DNA from: JBBKWQ01 sp037969115
GTDB taxonomy: Bacteria > Actinomycetota > Acidimicrobiia > Acidimicrobiales > Ilumatobacteraceae
Direction of reading: 5' to 3'
Assembly (NCBI GenBank): GCA_037969115.1
Contig: JBBKWQ010000048.1
Coordinates: 1-55,979, forward strand
DNA length: 55,979 bases
Position numbers and translations under genes: made by a program
The notes under the pieces: model-generated
Database searches by the model: none
Told to the model about the DNA's origin: nothing
Seen by the model: the letters and a program-made list of their open reading frames with translations, nothing else
In this document: piece after piece, positions 1-11,288 of the stretch
How the letters are laid out: each line of letters opens with the position of its first letter
Numbering within the stretch: position 1 is the stretch's first letter

Positions 1-2023
1 CGATGTTGTCCCAATGCCAGGACGTGTGCACGACCTCGCCTCCGGAACAGTTCGTGTTGGCGTAGATGCAGGTCTGATCGGGCTCGTAGCTGTTGTCGTA
101 GAACACGACGCGGGCTCGACCCGCCGGGAACGACCCTGCCGTGGTGAACGACGACCCTGCCACGGTGAAGGTCACCGTGTTGTTGCCGTTGTCCTCGAGG
201 CAGACCGGGAAGCGTGTTGCCACGTCGTTCGGCGCCGGATTGGACATGACGTTGCTCGGCGTATTGCCGATCTTGAGACCGCCGGGCCACCCGGCCGAGA
301 CTCCGCCTGCCCAGGTGGCGACCAACATGTCGCTCGTGGCGAGACTCGCCTCGACACCCGATGCCTCGACATCGGCCGCCATGAATCCCGGGACGTCGTA
401 GAGACCGCCGTCGCGACGCATCGAGTTGTACTTGGCCTCCGAGACGACGCCGACCTTCCACCACTGAGCGTTGCCCAGATCGGTCAGGTTCACGTCGAAA
501 CACACCGACGAGACGGACGGGAAGACCTGCTTGGGCGAGAACGTGACGATGCTGTATGCCTCGACATCGCCCATCGACGTCATCATGTGGTTCTTGCAGA
601 CGTAGACCGACTGGCTGACACGCCGGGCCTGATTGTCGCCCGGGTTGAACGACAGCGGCCGCTGCGTGTCGGGGCCGTTGCAGTTGTTGTCGTGATCGCC
701 GTTCCAGTTGCCGTACGAGTAGCCGTACGACTCGCCGTAGCGGTCGATGTTGCGGTGGTAGACCCAGTAGTCGAAGCGATCGCCGCCGGTGTTGTTGTCG
801 AAGGTCTCGACGAACTGCGTGCCGACGGGCGTGACGCGTGGGAGGACGGCGGGCGGGTCGGCGCGCTGCACGGTGCCTTCGACGTAGCCGACGACGTCGA
901 CGAGCATGTCGAGCGACGTGCCGTTGTAGGTGACCGGACGCAGACACAGCTCGCCGGACTGAGACAGCTTCAGCACCGCCTGGTTGGCCCAGAGCACGCC
1001 GTTCCACAGGTTGAGCGTGGACACACCGGGTTCGCCCTCGTCGCACGGCCACGCCTTCACGTACCCGTCACCACGCCCATCGAGGGCGGCGACGTTGACC
1101 GCGACACCGTCGGCGGTGTTGGGAACACCGTGACGACCGGCGAGACGCAGCCTCACCAACTGACCGTTGGCGATCGCTCCGCTGACGCCGCCTTCACCGC
1201 TGCGGGTGTCGAGCGCACGATCGGGGTTCAGCGCACCGATCTCGCTCGAGGCGCTGGCCCAACCGAACGTGTCGATCAGCATGTGAGTGTCAGCACTACT
1301 TGAAATACAGACATCGCCGCCACCGAGGGCGCTGAATGTCATGTGGGCGACGGTCTCGCCTCGCCGGAAGTTGATCGTGGATGCATCCGTTGCGTCGCAG
1401 GGCGACACCGACACGTAGCCGTCGGCTACAGGCTGGACCACGGTGACGTTGATCGCCGCGAGCACGGCGTCGTTGTTGATGCCCGGCGTGCCGGCCACGC
1501 GAACTCGGTATTCCCGGTTCGCGCTGTACCGCTGAGCCTGGCGAGTATCGACGATGCGCTGCGGCGAGATGCCATGAAGATCGCCGTCGGTGGTGCTTCC
1601 GGTGAGGTCGGCGATGAGGTTGACCGGTGAGGACACCGACAAACAGATTCCCGCGTTCGTGTAGCCCACTGCCAGCATGTTCGGTACGGCTCGGCCGACG
1701 ACGTAGTTCAGCACCGAGGTTTCGGGTTCGGGTTGGCCGCACGGCCAGGCCTTGACGTGGCCGTCCTGCTGGGCGCCGTCGGCGGTGAGGTTGAGCAGGG
1801 CAACGGTCTCGCCCTGGACACGGATGTCGGACGACCGGAGTTCGAGCACCTGGCCGGGCACCACGAGCTGCCTCGCTGCACCGAGACCATCCCGCGTGTC
1901 GAGCACGCGTTCGGGTGGCTGAGCGTTTGCAGCGGCATCGACATCGACCTGACGGCCCCAAGCGGCGATCGGCAACAACACCGCGCAGGCCGCGACTACT
2001 CCAGCAATTCGACGAATCATCAT
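1..2023 (-). CDS. Secreted protein with three LDTR repeats (C-terminus cut off by window edge)
   Basis: This frame is open on the minus strand from ATGATG at 2023/2020 to the left edge, about 674 residues with no stop. The second ATG lies about 5 nt after GGAGGA and is the better start. A signal peptide is visible (MIRRIAGVVAACAVLLPIAAW). Three repeats of about 115 residues follow (roughly 35-150, 150-262, 262-390). Each opens with LDTR or VDTR, has a central WPC or SPC motif followed by a (T/S)xxN element (as in VKAWPC in repeats 1 and 3), and ends near a DxxGY or DxFGW-type strand. From about residue 400 a different domain begins with FDNNTGGDRFDYWVYHRN and is rich in Trp, Asn and Cys. An exported surface or extracellular protein is likely; its enzymatic role, if any, is not recognised. 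Confidence 0.75.
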   Translation of the reverse strand, partial: MMIRRIAGVVAACAVLLPIAAWGRQVDVDAAANAQPPERVLDTRDGLGAARQLVVPGQVLELRSSDIRVQGETVALLNLTADGAQQDGHVKAWPCGQPEPETSVLNYVVGRAVPNMLAVGYTNAGICLSVSSPVNLIADLTGSTTDGDLHGISPQRIVDTRQAQRYSANREYRVRVAGTPGINNDAVLAAINVTVVQPVADGYVSVSPCDATDASTINFRRGETVAHMTFSALGGGDVCISSSADTHMLIDTFGWASASSEIGALNPDRALDTRSGEGGVSGAIANGQLVRLRLAGRHGVPNTADGVAVNVAALDGRGDGYVKAWPCDEGEPGVSTLNLWNGVLWANQAVLKLSQSGELCLRPVTYNGTSLDMLVDVVGYVEGTVQRADPPAVLPRVTPVGTQFVETFDNNTGGDRFDYWVYHRNIDRYGESYGYSYGNWNGDHDNNCNGPDTQRPLSFNPGDNQARRVSQSVYVCKNHMMTSMGDVEAYSIVTFSPKQVFPSVSSVCFDVNLTDLGNAQWWKVGVVSEAKYNSMRRDGGLYDVPGFMAADVEASGVEASLATSDMLVATWAGGVSAGWPGGLKIGNTPSNVMSNPAPNDVATRFPVCLEDNGNNTVTFTVAGSSFTTAGSFPAGRARVVFYDNSYEPDQTCIYANTNCSGGEVVHTSWHWDNI

Positions 2024-2127
2024 ATTCCTCCGCTCCTCTTTCGGCACGCGCCGCGAGCACCTTGAGCACTCTGAGTGCGGGTCAGCCTACATGACGATTC
2101 GATGACAATGCGTCATCTGAATGAAAT

Positions 2128-2670
2128 CTATCGAATCCAGCCCGACGTGGCCGATGCCACCGCTGAACCCGAGGGGTTGTCGGTGAGGTTGTCGATTCGG
2201 TCGCCGATCCATTCGAACATGCTCACTTGAGCGAAGATCTGGAAAGCGACCCAGCCGATCAGGAGCACGACGGCCACCACCGACAGGATTCGGGCCCACT
2301 TCACGAACTTGCCGGTGTATTCGCTGATCAGGGGGCTGAGCGACCTCGTGGCGGCCGTGGCACGCTGGCTGAACAGGTCGGCGGCACGATCGATCTCGCT
2401 GCGCGCTGCCATCCGTACCTGGTTGATGATCTCGTCGCTCTGGTACTGGCCGACGCCACCTTGCACGTGCGATCCGGCGGAGCCGGGCGGCGCATAGCCG
2501 TGCTGGCCCTGCTCGCCAGATTTCGGGATCGTCTTGCGCAATTCGACAGTTCCGGCGTTGAGCGGTGCCCGGTAACGGTCGGACCAGTCGGTCCCCTCCC
2601 AGTACCGCAGACGCGACGAACTCTCCGGGTCGGGATACCAACCGGGGCGCGGCGCGTCCTCGAGCCTCAC
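2128..2670 (-). CDS. DUF2510 single-pass membrane protein
   Basis: This is a 180-residue protein. Its N-terminus GWYPDP....RYWEGTDW is the DUF2510 signature, a short Trp-rich module common in actinobacterial membrane proteins. A polar middle and one membrane segment follow at about residues 130-150 (ILSVVAVVLLIGWVAFQIF). The GTG start at 2670 overlaps the TGA of the SPFH gene by 4 nt (GTGA), so translation is probably coupled to it. Position and coupling suggest an accessory partner of the SPFH/NfeD pair; no specific function is known. Confidence 0.75.
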   Translation of the reverse strand: MRLEDAPRPGWYPDPESSSRLRYWEGTDWSDRYRAPLNAGTVELRKTIPKSGEQGQHGYAPPGSAGSHVQGGVGQYQSDEIINQVRMAARSEIDRAADLFSQRATAATRSLSPLISEYTGKFVKWARILSVVAVVLLIGWVAFQIFAQVSMFEWIGDRIDNLTDNPSGSAVASATSGWIR

Positions 2671-3698
2671 CGTTCGACTCGCCCCTCGGACGCGATGTCG
2701 ACGCGTTCCGCCTCGTCGGGGATCGGCAAGCCGTTCTTGGGCCGGATCTCGTCCGTCCGGTCGTCCGGTCGCACGGTTTCGGCGAGAGCGGCCACCGTGC
2801 CGAGCAGTCCGGAGAACTCCGCCGGGATCACGAGCTTGGTCGCACGGCCATCACCGATGCGTTCGAGGGCCTGGAGATATTCCACGGTCAGGACGCTGCG
2901 GTCGGCATCGGCCTCCTTGATACCGATGAGGCGCGCCTTCGCTGCCGCACCCTCGCCCTCGCCCAGCAGCTGCAAACGCATCTTGTTCGCGCGTGCTCGC
3001 AGCTCGATGGCCTGCGACTCACCTTCTGCGTCGAGCACCGCTGCCTGCTTGCGACCGGTTGCCGAGAGCACTGCCGCCTGCTGCTCACCATCGGCCCGAG
3101 CGATGGCCGCTTCCTGGTAGCCCTTCGCCTCGGTGACCGTGGCGCGACGATCACGTTCGGCCCGCATTTGCGCGTGCATCGCCGAAACGATGTCCGGTGG
3201 TGGGTCGATGCGTTGGATCTCGACACGCACGACCCGCACACCCCACTTGTCGGTGGCGTCGTCGAGTACCTCGCGGAGCTGCGTGTTGATCGTGTCGCGC
3301 GATGTCAGCGCCCGGTCGAGTTCGAGGTCGCCGATCAGGTTGCGCAGGTTCGTCTGGGCCAGCTTCGTGATCGCCGTGAAGAAGTCGGCCACGTTGTAGA
3401 CGAGGCGCTGCGGGTCGGTTGCCTCGTAGTACACGACAGCGTCGACCGAAACGACGACGTTGTCGGCCGTGATCACTTCCTGCGGAGGAACGTCGACCAC
3501 CTGTTCGCGCATGTCGATCAGCTGCATCGTCTCGATGAACGGCAGGATCAGGTTGAAACCCGGGTCCTTGGTGGTCTTGTAGCGACCGAGCCGCTCGACG
3601 AGTCCCCGCTGATACGGGCGCACGATCTTCACGGCCGCGGCGAGGAAGGCGAGCCCCACCACCGCCAGAGCGATGATCAGGACGACGAGTACGGTCAT
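2667..3698 (-). CDS. SPFH/Band 7 (stomatin/QmcA-like) membrane scaffold protein
   Basis: This is a 343-residue protein with an N-terminal membrane anchor (TVLVVLIIALAVVGLAFLAA). The SPFH core starts at IVRPYQRGLVERLGRY and includes GFNLILPF and the VDVPPQEVITADNV stretch, followed by a long Ala/Glu/Arg-rich coiled coil (about 190-270). SPFH proteins form membrane microdomain scaffolds and often pair with NfeD. Here NfeD is the gene just upstream, sharing a 4-nt ATGA overlap, which supports a functional pair. Length and domain order are normal for the stomatin/QmcA branch. Confidence 0.9.
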   Translation of the reverse strand: MTVLVVLIIALAVVGLAFLAAAVKIVRPYQRGLVERLGRYKTTKDPGFNLILPFIETMQLIDMREQVVDVPPQEVITADNVVVSVDAVVYYEATDPQRLVYNVADFFTAITKLAQTNLRNLIGDLELDRALTSRDTINTQLREVLDDATDKWGVRVVRVEIQRIDPPPDIVSAMHAQMRAERDRRATVTEAKGYQEAAIARADGEQQAAVLSATGRKQAAVLDAEGESQAIELRARANKMRLQLLGEGEGAAAKARLIGIKEADADRSVLTVEYLQALERIGDGRATKLVIPAEFSGLLGTVAALAETVRPDDRTDEIRPKNGLPIPDEAERVDIASEGRVER

Positions 3699-4201
3699 GT
3701 TGCTTCTCCTCCGGTGTCGGCCAGGCCGACATCAAGTGGTTCGACGATCACGCGAGTGCCCTGCATCGAGTCGATGCGCACATGCGTTCCTTCTGCGATC
3801 GTACGCCCTCCGTGGGCGAGTGCTCCCCAGACCTCTCCGTCGACGGAGACGCGACCCTTGCGATTCGTGTCGTCGGGCTCGATCCCGACCGTGACGATGC
3901 CGGTCAGTCCGACCAGGCGATCGGCGCCGACACCCGGCGCCAACTGGTTCTCACCGAGGAACTTCTCCGACCATCGGTAGAGGCCGAAAAACAGCGCAGC
4001 GCCACCGAAGACGAACACGATCCACTGGATCTCGACCGACACGTCGTAGAATCCGAGCAGCGACGCCACGAACGCCGACACGGCGAACGGGAGCAAGATG
4101 ACGGTGCCGCCGAGCACGGTGAGTTCGACCAGCGCGAAAACGACCGCAACGGTCAGCCAGATCCACGGCCAGGCATTCAAATCGATACCCAGGTCCAACA
4201 T
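3695..4201 (-). CDS. NfeD family membrane protein
   Basis: This is a 168-residue protein with three to four hydrophobic N-terminal segments (about 10-85) followed by a soluble OB-fold-like domain (about 95-155) with GLTGIVTVGI and GRVSVDGEVWGA, as in the short NfeD1b class. These proteins accompany SPFH proteins and are thought to help membrane-domain assembly. It heads the NfeD-SPFH-DUF2510 operon. A TAAGGT box ends 7 nt before the ATG and no Shine-Dalgarno is visible, suggesting a leaderless message. Confidence 0.85.
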   Translation of the reverse strand: MLDLGIDLNAWPWIWLTVAVVFALVELTVLGGTVILLPFAVSAFVASLLGFYDVSVEIQWIVFVFGGAALFFGLYRWSEKFLGENQLAPGVGADRLVGLTGIVTVGIEPDDTNRKGRVSVDGEVWGALAHGGRTIAEGTHVRIDSMQGTRVIVEPLDVGLADTGGEAT

Positions 4202-4208
4202 GGGGAAT

Positions 4209-4214
4209 ACCTTA
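4209..4214 (-). promoter_or_regulatory. -10 box for NfeD operon (leaderless)
   Basis: TAAGGT on the minus strand ends 7 nt before the ATG at 4201, so transcription would start at or next to the start codon. No convincing -35 was seen. Confidence 0.45.
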
Positions 4215-4239
4215 GGTCCGGAGCCGAACTCGCGACCAC

Positions 4240-5985
4240 TCAGTCGACGGGTGGCAACACGCGAAGTCCGAGTTCGGCGATCTGCTTCGGATCTCCGGGG
4301 ATCGGAGCATTCGTCATGGGATCAGTACCTGATTGCGTCTTCGGAAACGCGATCACCTCCCGGATGTTGTCCTCGCCCGCAAGGATCGCCACCAGACGAT
4401 CGAGCCCGATCGCGAAGCCGCCGTGTGGCGGCGCGCCGTACTCGAACGGGTTGAGGAAGAACCCGAACTTGCGGTCGGCTTCCTCTTGGCTGATGCCCAG
4501 GGCGTTGAACACCTGTCGTTGCAGCTCGGGTTCGTGGATCCTGATCGAGCCGGAACCCAACTCCCACCCGTTCAGCACGAGGTCGTACGCAATCGATCGG
4601 ACCGCCATCGGGTCGCTCTCGAGCTTGTCGAGATCGTCGGGGTGGGGCATCGTGAACGGATGATGCCCGGGCTTGGGACGGCCTGACTCCTTGTCGACAC
4701 CGACGAACAGTGGGAATTCGACCACCCACACGTACCGATACGGCCCCTGATGGACCGGCGGGCGGCCCAGATCGTTGCGGAGCGTACCGAGCACCTCACA
4801 GGTGGTCTCCCATTCGTCGGCCACGACCAGGAGCAGGTCACCCGCTTCGGCGCCGAGACGAGCTCCGAGGTCCGCCTGCTCGGTATCCGAGAGGAACTTG
4901 GCGACGGGCGAGTCGAGCGAGCCGTCGGCCGCCACCTTCATCCACACCAGTCCCTTCGCCCCGATCGATTTGGCGCGGTCGGTCAACTTGTCGAGTTGAT
5001 TGCGACCGAACTGATCAGCCTGGCCGGGCACACGGATTCCCTTGATGGCAACCGCACCGGCGAATGCCTTGAACTCGGTGGCCGCGAACACGTCGGTGAG
5101 CTCCGTGAGCTCCATGCCGAACCGCAAGTCGGGCTTGTCGACACCGAAACGCTCCATCGCTTCTCGCCACGTCATGCGCTCGATCGGCGCCGGGCGTTCC
5201 CCTGTGGCCGCCTCGGCGGCGGCGAGCACCGCCTCACCCACGGCGTCGAGCACGTCGTCCTGGGTGACGAAGCTCATCTCCATGTCCATCTGCATGAACT
5301 CGTACTGGCGATCGGCTCGCAGATCTTCGTCACGCAGACAGCGAGCCATCTGGTAGTAGCGGTCGACCCCGCCCACCATCAACAGCTGTTTGAAGAGCTG
5401 TGGCGACTGCGGCAGAGCGTAGAACGAGCCGGGCTCCTTGCGCGACGGCACGAGGAACTCGCGGGCACCCTCGGGTGTCGACGGCACGAGCATCGGCGTT
5501 TCGACCTCGACGAATCCCTGGCCTTCCATGGCTCGTCGAACCGCCGAGTTCACAGCCGAGCGCACGCGCAGGTTCTTCTGCATACGTTCGCGCCTGAGGT
5601 CGAGGTACCGGTGCTGGAGCCGAACGCCTTCGTCGACGTCATCGGCGCGAGCATCGATCGGGAACGGCGGCGGCACGGCCTTGCGAAGCACCTCGACAGC
5701 GCAATCGCCCACTTCGACCGCGCCCGTCGGCAGAGCGGGATTGACGGTGCCGTCCGGACGCGCCCGTACGACGCCGGTCACCCGGATCACGTACTCGGAC
5801 CGAACGTCGACGTCGTTGTCGACGACGCATTGGGTGATGCCCGAGTGATCACGCAGGTCGACGAACGCGAGATGTTCGCCGTGCTCACGCCGGCGGCCCA
5901 CCCAACCACACAGTGAAACGGTCTGGCCGATGTGTTCGGCTCGGAGTTCGCCGTTCTGATGGGTTCGCATCGAGGTACTGGTCAT
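4240..5985 (-). CDS. aspS: Aspartate--tRNA ligase (probably non-discriminating)
   Basis: This is a 581-residue class IIb synthetase of normal bacterial length. An N-terminal OB anticodon-binding domain (GWVGRRREHGEHLAFVDLRD) is followed by motif 2 around the RYYQMARCLRDEDLRADRQ stretch, a GAD insertion, and motif 3 at GFAIGLDRLVAIL. His35 falls where non-discriminating enzymes usually have His and the E. coli discriminating enzyme has Leu, so it may also charge tRNA-Asn for transamidation by GatCAB (inference). The ATG at 5985 overlaps the hisS stop by 4 nt. The hisS-aspS order matches M. tuberculosis. Confidence 0.95.
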   Translation of the reverse strand: MTSTSMRTHQNGELRAEHIGQTVSLCGWVGRRREHGEHLAFVDLRDHSGITQCVVDNDVDVRSEYVIRVTGVVRARPDGTVNPALPTGAVEVGDCAVEVLRKAVPPPFPIDARADDVDEGVRLQHRYLDLRRERMQKNLRVRSAVNSAVRRAMEGQGFVEVETPMLVPSTPEGAREFLVPSRKEPGSFYALPQSPQLFKQLLMVGGVDRYYQMARCLRDEDLRADRQYEFMQMDMEMSFVTQDDVLDAVGEAVLAAAEAATGERPAPIERMTWREAMERFGVDKPDLRFGMELTELTDVFAATEFKAFAGAVAIKGIRVPGQADQFGRNQLDKLTDRAKSIGAKGLVWMKVAADGSLDSPVAKFLSDTEQADLGARLGAEAGDLLLVVADEWETTCEVLGTLRNDLGRPPVHQGPYRYVWVVEFPLFVGVDKESGRPKPGHHPFTMPHPDDLDKLESDPMAVRSIAYDLVLNGWELGSGSIRIHEPELQRQVFNALGISQEEADRKFGFFLNPFEYGAPPHGGFAIGLDRLVAILAGEDNIREVIAFPKTQSGTDPMTNAPIPGDPKQIAELGLRVLPPVD

Positions 5986-7235
5986 GGTCGTGCTTTCTGG
6001 AGAGTCGAGATCAGGTCGGTTCGGGGGATGTCGGTCTGTTCGCCGTCGCCGCGCAGCGGGCGGAGCACCACGGTGCCGGCGTCGACCTCGTTGGTGCCGA
6101 CGATGACGGCGAACGTCGCGCCACTACGGTCGGCGGCCTTCATCTGGCTCTTCATGCTGCGGTTCTCGTAGGCCCGATCGGCCGAGAAACCAGCGGCTCG
6201 GAGTTCGCTGGTGAGCACGAGCGAATGGCTGCCGCCCGTGGTATCGACGACGAACACATCCGGCGGCTGTTCGGGCGCGGCGAAGACGCCCTCATCGTCA
6301 CATGCGAGCAAGGTGCGATCGACGCCGAGCGCGAATCCGACGCCGGCGGTCGGAGGGCCACCGAGTGCTTCGACCAGGCCGTCGTAACGGCCGCCGCCTC
6401 CGAGTGCGTTCTGCGCCCCTTCCAGGGTTCCGCCCTGGAACTCGAAGATCGTGCGACGGTAGTAGTCGAGTCCGCGGACCAACTTCGGTTCGAGCTCGAA
6501 GGGGATGCCGAGGGCCTGGAGGCCCGACAGCACTGCGTCGAAGTGTGTCGCGGCGTCGGCACTGTAGAAGTCGCCGATGTGCGGTGCCGACTCGATGAAT
6601 GGCTGATCGGCGGGACGCTTGGAATCGAGCACCCGAAGCGGATTCTTGGTCAACGTGGCACGACTCTGTTCACTCATGGCCTCGCCGGCGGCCGTGAAGT
6701 GGACCCGCAGCGCCTCGACGTAGCGGGCACGGTCGTCGGGTTCCCCGAGGCTGTTGACGATCAGCTTCACCTGACGCAGCCCGAGGCGACGATAGAACTC
6801 CCAACCGAGCGCGATGACTTCGACGTCGAGGTTCGGGTCGTCGACACCGAGCACTTCGACCCCGACCTGGTCGAACTGGCGATAGCGGCCACGTTGGGCC
6901 TTTTCCTGGCGGAAGTTCGGCCCCGAGTAGAACACCTTCCAAGGCGTCGGCGGACGGTGCTGCGCGAACACCCGGCAGACACTGGCGGTCTGTTCGGGGC
7001 GAAGAGCGACATGACGGCCGCCCCGATCGACGAATTCGTACAGTTCCTTCGTCACGACGTCAGTGGCGTCGCCGATTCGCGTGAACACGCCGACGTCCTC
7101 CATCAGTGGCGCAATCACCTGCCCATAGCCGGCGGCCCCGACGACGTCGGCGAACGCGTCGTTGAAACGGCGCCAGCGAGCTGACTCCGGCGCGAGGATG
7201 TCGCGCATTCCTGGACTCGTCTGGAACGCTGGCAC
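5982..7235 (-). CDS. hisS: Histidine--tRNA ligase
   Basis: This is a 417-residue class II HisRS starting PAFQTSPGMRDILAPES. Visible signatures are RPEQTASVCR (motif 2 region), FYSGPNFRQEKAQRGRYRQFDQ, LVRGLDYYRRTIFEF, and GGGRYDGLVEALGG, with a C-terminal anticodon domain. The GTG at 7235 is preferred over the ATG at 7262: a TAGCCT -10 box lies 8 nt before it and the family normally begins right before the PAFQTSPGMRD motif. Coupled to aspS by a 4-nt overlap. Confidence 0.93.
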   Translation of the reverse strand: MPAFQTSPGMRDILAPESARWRRFNDAFADVVGAAGYGQVIAPLMEDVGVFTRIGDATDVVTKELYEFVDRGGRHVALRPEQTASVCRVFAQHRPPTPWKVFYSGPNFRQEKAQRGRYRQFDQVGVEVLGVDDPNLDVEVIALGWEFYRRLGLRQVKLIVNSLGEPDDRARYVEALRVHFTAAGEAMSEQSRATLTKNPLRVLDSKRPADQPFIESAPHIGDFYSADAATHFDAVLSGLQALGIPFELEPKLVRGLDYYRRTIFEFQGGTLEGAQNALGGGGRYDGLVEALGGPPTAGVGFALGVDRTLLACDDEGVFAAPEQPPDVFVVDTTGGSHSLVLTSELRAAGFSADRAYENRSMKSQMKAADRSGATFAVIVGTNEVDAGTVVLRPLRGDGEQTDIPRTDLISTLQKARP

Positions 7236-7243
7236 GGAGCGCA

Positions 7244-7249
7244 AGGCTA
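7244..7249 (-). promoter_or_regulatory. -10 box for hisS-aspS (leaderless)
   Basis: TAGCCT on the minus strand ends 8 nt before the GTG at 7235. It lies inside the alternative N-terminal extension from ATG 7262, which argues against that longer start. Confidence 0.45.
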
Positions 7250-7297
7250 CCGTCGGGCGCATCTGACGACGGCGCCAGTTCCGCGGCGCTCGGTGTT

Positions 7298-7313
7298 CGG
7301 CCAGGTGTGGCCG
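7298..7313 (-). terminator. Possible hairpin between relA and hisS
   Basis: CGGCCA-GGTG-TGGCCG forms a perfect 6-bp stem with a 4-nt loop just after the relA stop. There is no following T-run, so it is a weak terminator candidate. Confidence 0.3.
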
Positions 7314-7316
7314 ACT

Positions 7317-9536
<2,220 letters not shown>

Positions 9537-10064
9537 CTAGTACTCCAACAAACTCTCTGCCCGCCGGTCACCGAGTTGAAGTCGGCCCTTGAGCTCGGTG
9601 ATCTCGATCAGAAATCCCAGCCCGACGACGATGCCGCCGAGCGTTTCGACGAGCCTGCTGGTGGCCGTCGCCGTGCCGCCGGTTGCGAGTACGTCGTCGA
9701 CGACGAGCACTCGTTCGCCCGGAAGAACTGCATCGCGGTGGATCTCGAGCTTGTCGCTGCCGTACTCGAGTTTGTACTCCTCCCGTGCGACAGCCCAGGG
9801 CAGCTTGCCCGCCTTGCGCACCGGGGCGAAACCGGCTCTGAGGCGGTAGGCGACCGGTGCGGCGAGGATGAAACCACGTGATTCGATGCCGACGACTCGG
9901 TCGACATCGACGTCGGAGAAGCGGGCGACGAGGTCGTCGACCGCCCTGCCGAACGACGGTGGGTGGCCCAGCAACGGTGTGATGTCGCGGAACACCACGC
10001 CCGGTCGCGGGTAGTCGGCGATGTCTCGTATGTGATCACGAATCCAAGCCGACGACGCTGTCAT
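9537..10064 (-). CDS. apt: Adenine phosphoribosyltransferase
   Basis: This is a 175-residue type I phosphoribosyltransferase that salvages adenine to AMP using PRPP. The family hallmarks are FRDITPLLG near the N-terminus, GIESRGFILAAPVA, the flexible-loop stretch PVRKAGKLPW, and the PRPP-binding motif VLVVDDVLATGGTA. It ends exactly where relA begins. The secF-apt-relA order is shared with M. tuberculosis and other actinobacteria. A TAACCT box 6 nt before its ATG may give it its own start in addition to readthrough from secF. Confidence 0.94.
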   Translation of the reverse strand: MTASSAWIRDHIRDIADYPRPGVVFRDITPLLGHPPSFGRAVDDLVARFSDVDVDRVVGIESRGFILAAPVAYRLRAGFAPVRKAGKLPWAVAREEYKLEYGSDKLEIHRDAVLPGERVLVVDDVLATGGTATATSRLVETLGGIVVGLGFLIEITELKGRLQLGDRRAESLLEY

Positions 10065-10070
10065 CCACTC

Positions 10071-10076
10071 AGGTTA
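10071..10076 (-). promoter_or_regulatory. Possible internal -10 box for apt-relA
   Basis: TAACCT on the minus strand ends 6 nt before the apt ATG in the 24-nt secF-apt gap, matching the leaderless pattern at other heads in this window. Confidence 0.35.
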
Positions 10077-10088
10077 TCGGGCGGCGAG

Positions 10089-11288
10089 TTACCGACGCTT
10101 CTTCCGCCGCGGTCTTGGTGGATGCGAGAGCGCTACCGAGGCGTCGACGCTGGTTCCGGGCTGCCGGCTGGGTGTTTCGCCGGCCCCGGACTCTGGAGCC
10201 GCCACCTCTGATTTCGAGCGGGCTCCCATACGGGCTCGTTTGCCGACCGGCATGCCGCCCATGACCATGTCGCGCAACGTCTCGCCCTTCGCGCGTTCGA
10301 GCGCGCCGGTCTTCCACTGGTCGTCGAATCCCTTGAAGAGGCTCAGCAAGGGTGTTGCCACGAAGATCGACGAGTAGGCACCGGTCACCATGCCGACGAG
10401 CAGCGCCAGTGCGAATTCCGAGAGCGTGGTGGCGCCGAGTACGCCGGCACCGATGAGCAGCAGCGAAACGACCGGCACGATCGACGAGAAGCTCGTGTTC
10501 ATCGACCGCATGATCACCTGGTTCATCGACACGTTGATGATGTCGTCGTAGGTGATCGAGTGCGCCGCAAACCGCGCCTCGTTCTCACGGACGCGGTCGA
10601 ACACCACGATGGTGTCGTAGAGCGAGTACCCCAGGATCGTGAGGAATGCGATGACCGTCGCCGGCGTCACGAGGAAGCCGAAGATGGAGTAGATGCCCAC
10701 TGAGATCACCACGTCGTGTGCCATCGCGGCGATCGCCGCCATCGCCATCTTCCATTCGAACCGAATCGAGATGAAGATCGCCACGAGGACCAGGAAGATG
10801 ACCAACGCGCGCAGCGCCTTGTTGGTGATGTCGCTCCCCCATGACGAACTCACGAGGTTCGTGTTGACATCGTCCACCCCGACATTGGCGGCGTCGGCGA
10901 ACGCGGCACGGAGTTGATCTCCGACCTCTCGAGTCTGGTCACCGACCTGGACCTTGATGAAGTTGCCCGTCCCCGATGCACCGGCCGCCTGCCGGGTCTG
11001 GATCCGGGCGGACTCACCGCCGAGTCCGTTGTCGTCGAGCACTCGTTGTGCGTCGTCGATCGTGAACTCGTTGGCCGGCACGTCCCACGACACGCCACCT
11101 TCGAAGTCGATGCCCAGGTTCAGGCCGCGTGTGAACAACGACAGCACCGTGAGGACGAGCAGGACCACCGAGATGAAGAGACCGATCTTGCGCCGGCCGA
11201 TGAAGTCGACCGCGGTCTGGCCGCGATACAGACGCCCGCGTCCGGTCGGAGCGGTCGCGATGCGTTCGGGTGCCGTGGTGGCGGTCAT
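10089..11288 (-). CDS. secF: Protein translocase subunit SecF
   Basis: This is a 399-residue membrane protein that works with SecD to drive late steps of Sec export using the proton gradient. It begins MTATTAPERIATAP; the first membrane helix follows RRKIGLFISVVLLVLTVLSLF, then the GLNLGIDFEGGVSWDV motif, a periplasmic P1 domain, and five C-terminal helices including ILGYSLYDTIVVFDRVREN. The C-terminus is basic (PPRPRRKKRR). The ATG at 11288 overlaps the secD stop (ATGA), which rules out a much longer upstream frame that runs antisense-like through secD. Confidence 0.95.
   Translation of the reverse strand: MTATTAPERIATAPTGRGRLYRGQTAVDFIGRRKIGLFISVVLLVLTVLSLFTRGLNLGIDFEGGVSWDVPANEFTIDDAQRVLDDNGLGGESARIQTRQAAGASGTGNFIKVQVGDQTREVGDQLRAAFADAANVGVDDVNTNLVSSSWGSDITNKALRALVIFLVLVAIFISIRFEWKMAMAAIAAMAHDVVISVGIYSIFGFLVTPATVIAFLTILGYSLYDTIVVFDRVRENEARFAAHSITYDDIINVSMNQVIMRSMNTSFSSIVPVVSLLLIGAGVLGATTLSEFALALLVGMVTGAYSSIFVATPLLSLFKGFDDQWKTGALERAKGETLRDMVMGGMPVGKRARMGARSKSEVAAPESGAGETPSRQPGTSVDASVALSHPPRPRRKKRR

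Noticed and set aside
14..1303. Long plus-strand frame of 429 codons
   Set aside because: Shadow of the secreted repeat protein on the minus strand; rich in Arg/Val/Asp with no domain and no ribosome site.
7236..7262. ATG at 7262 as the hisS start
   Set aside because: No ribosome site; a -10 box lies inside the extension and the family begins at GTG 7235.
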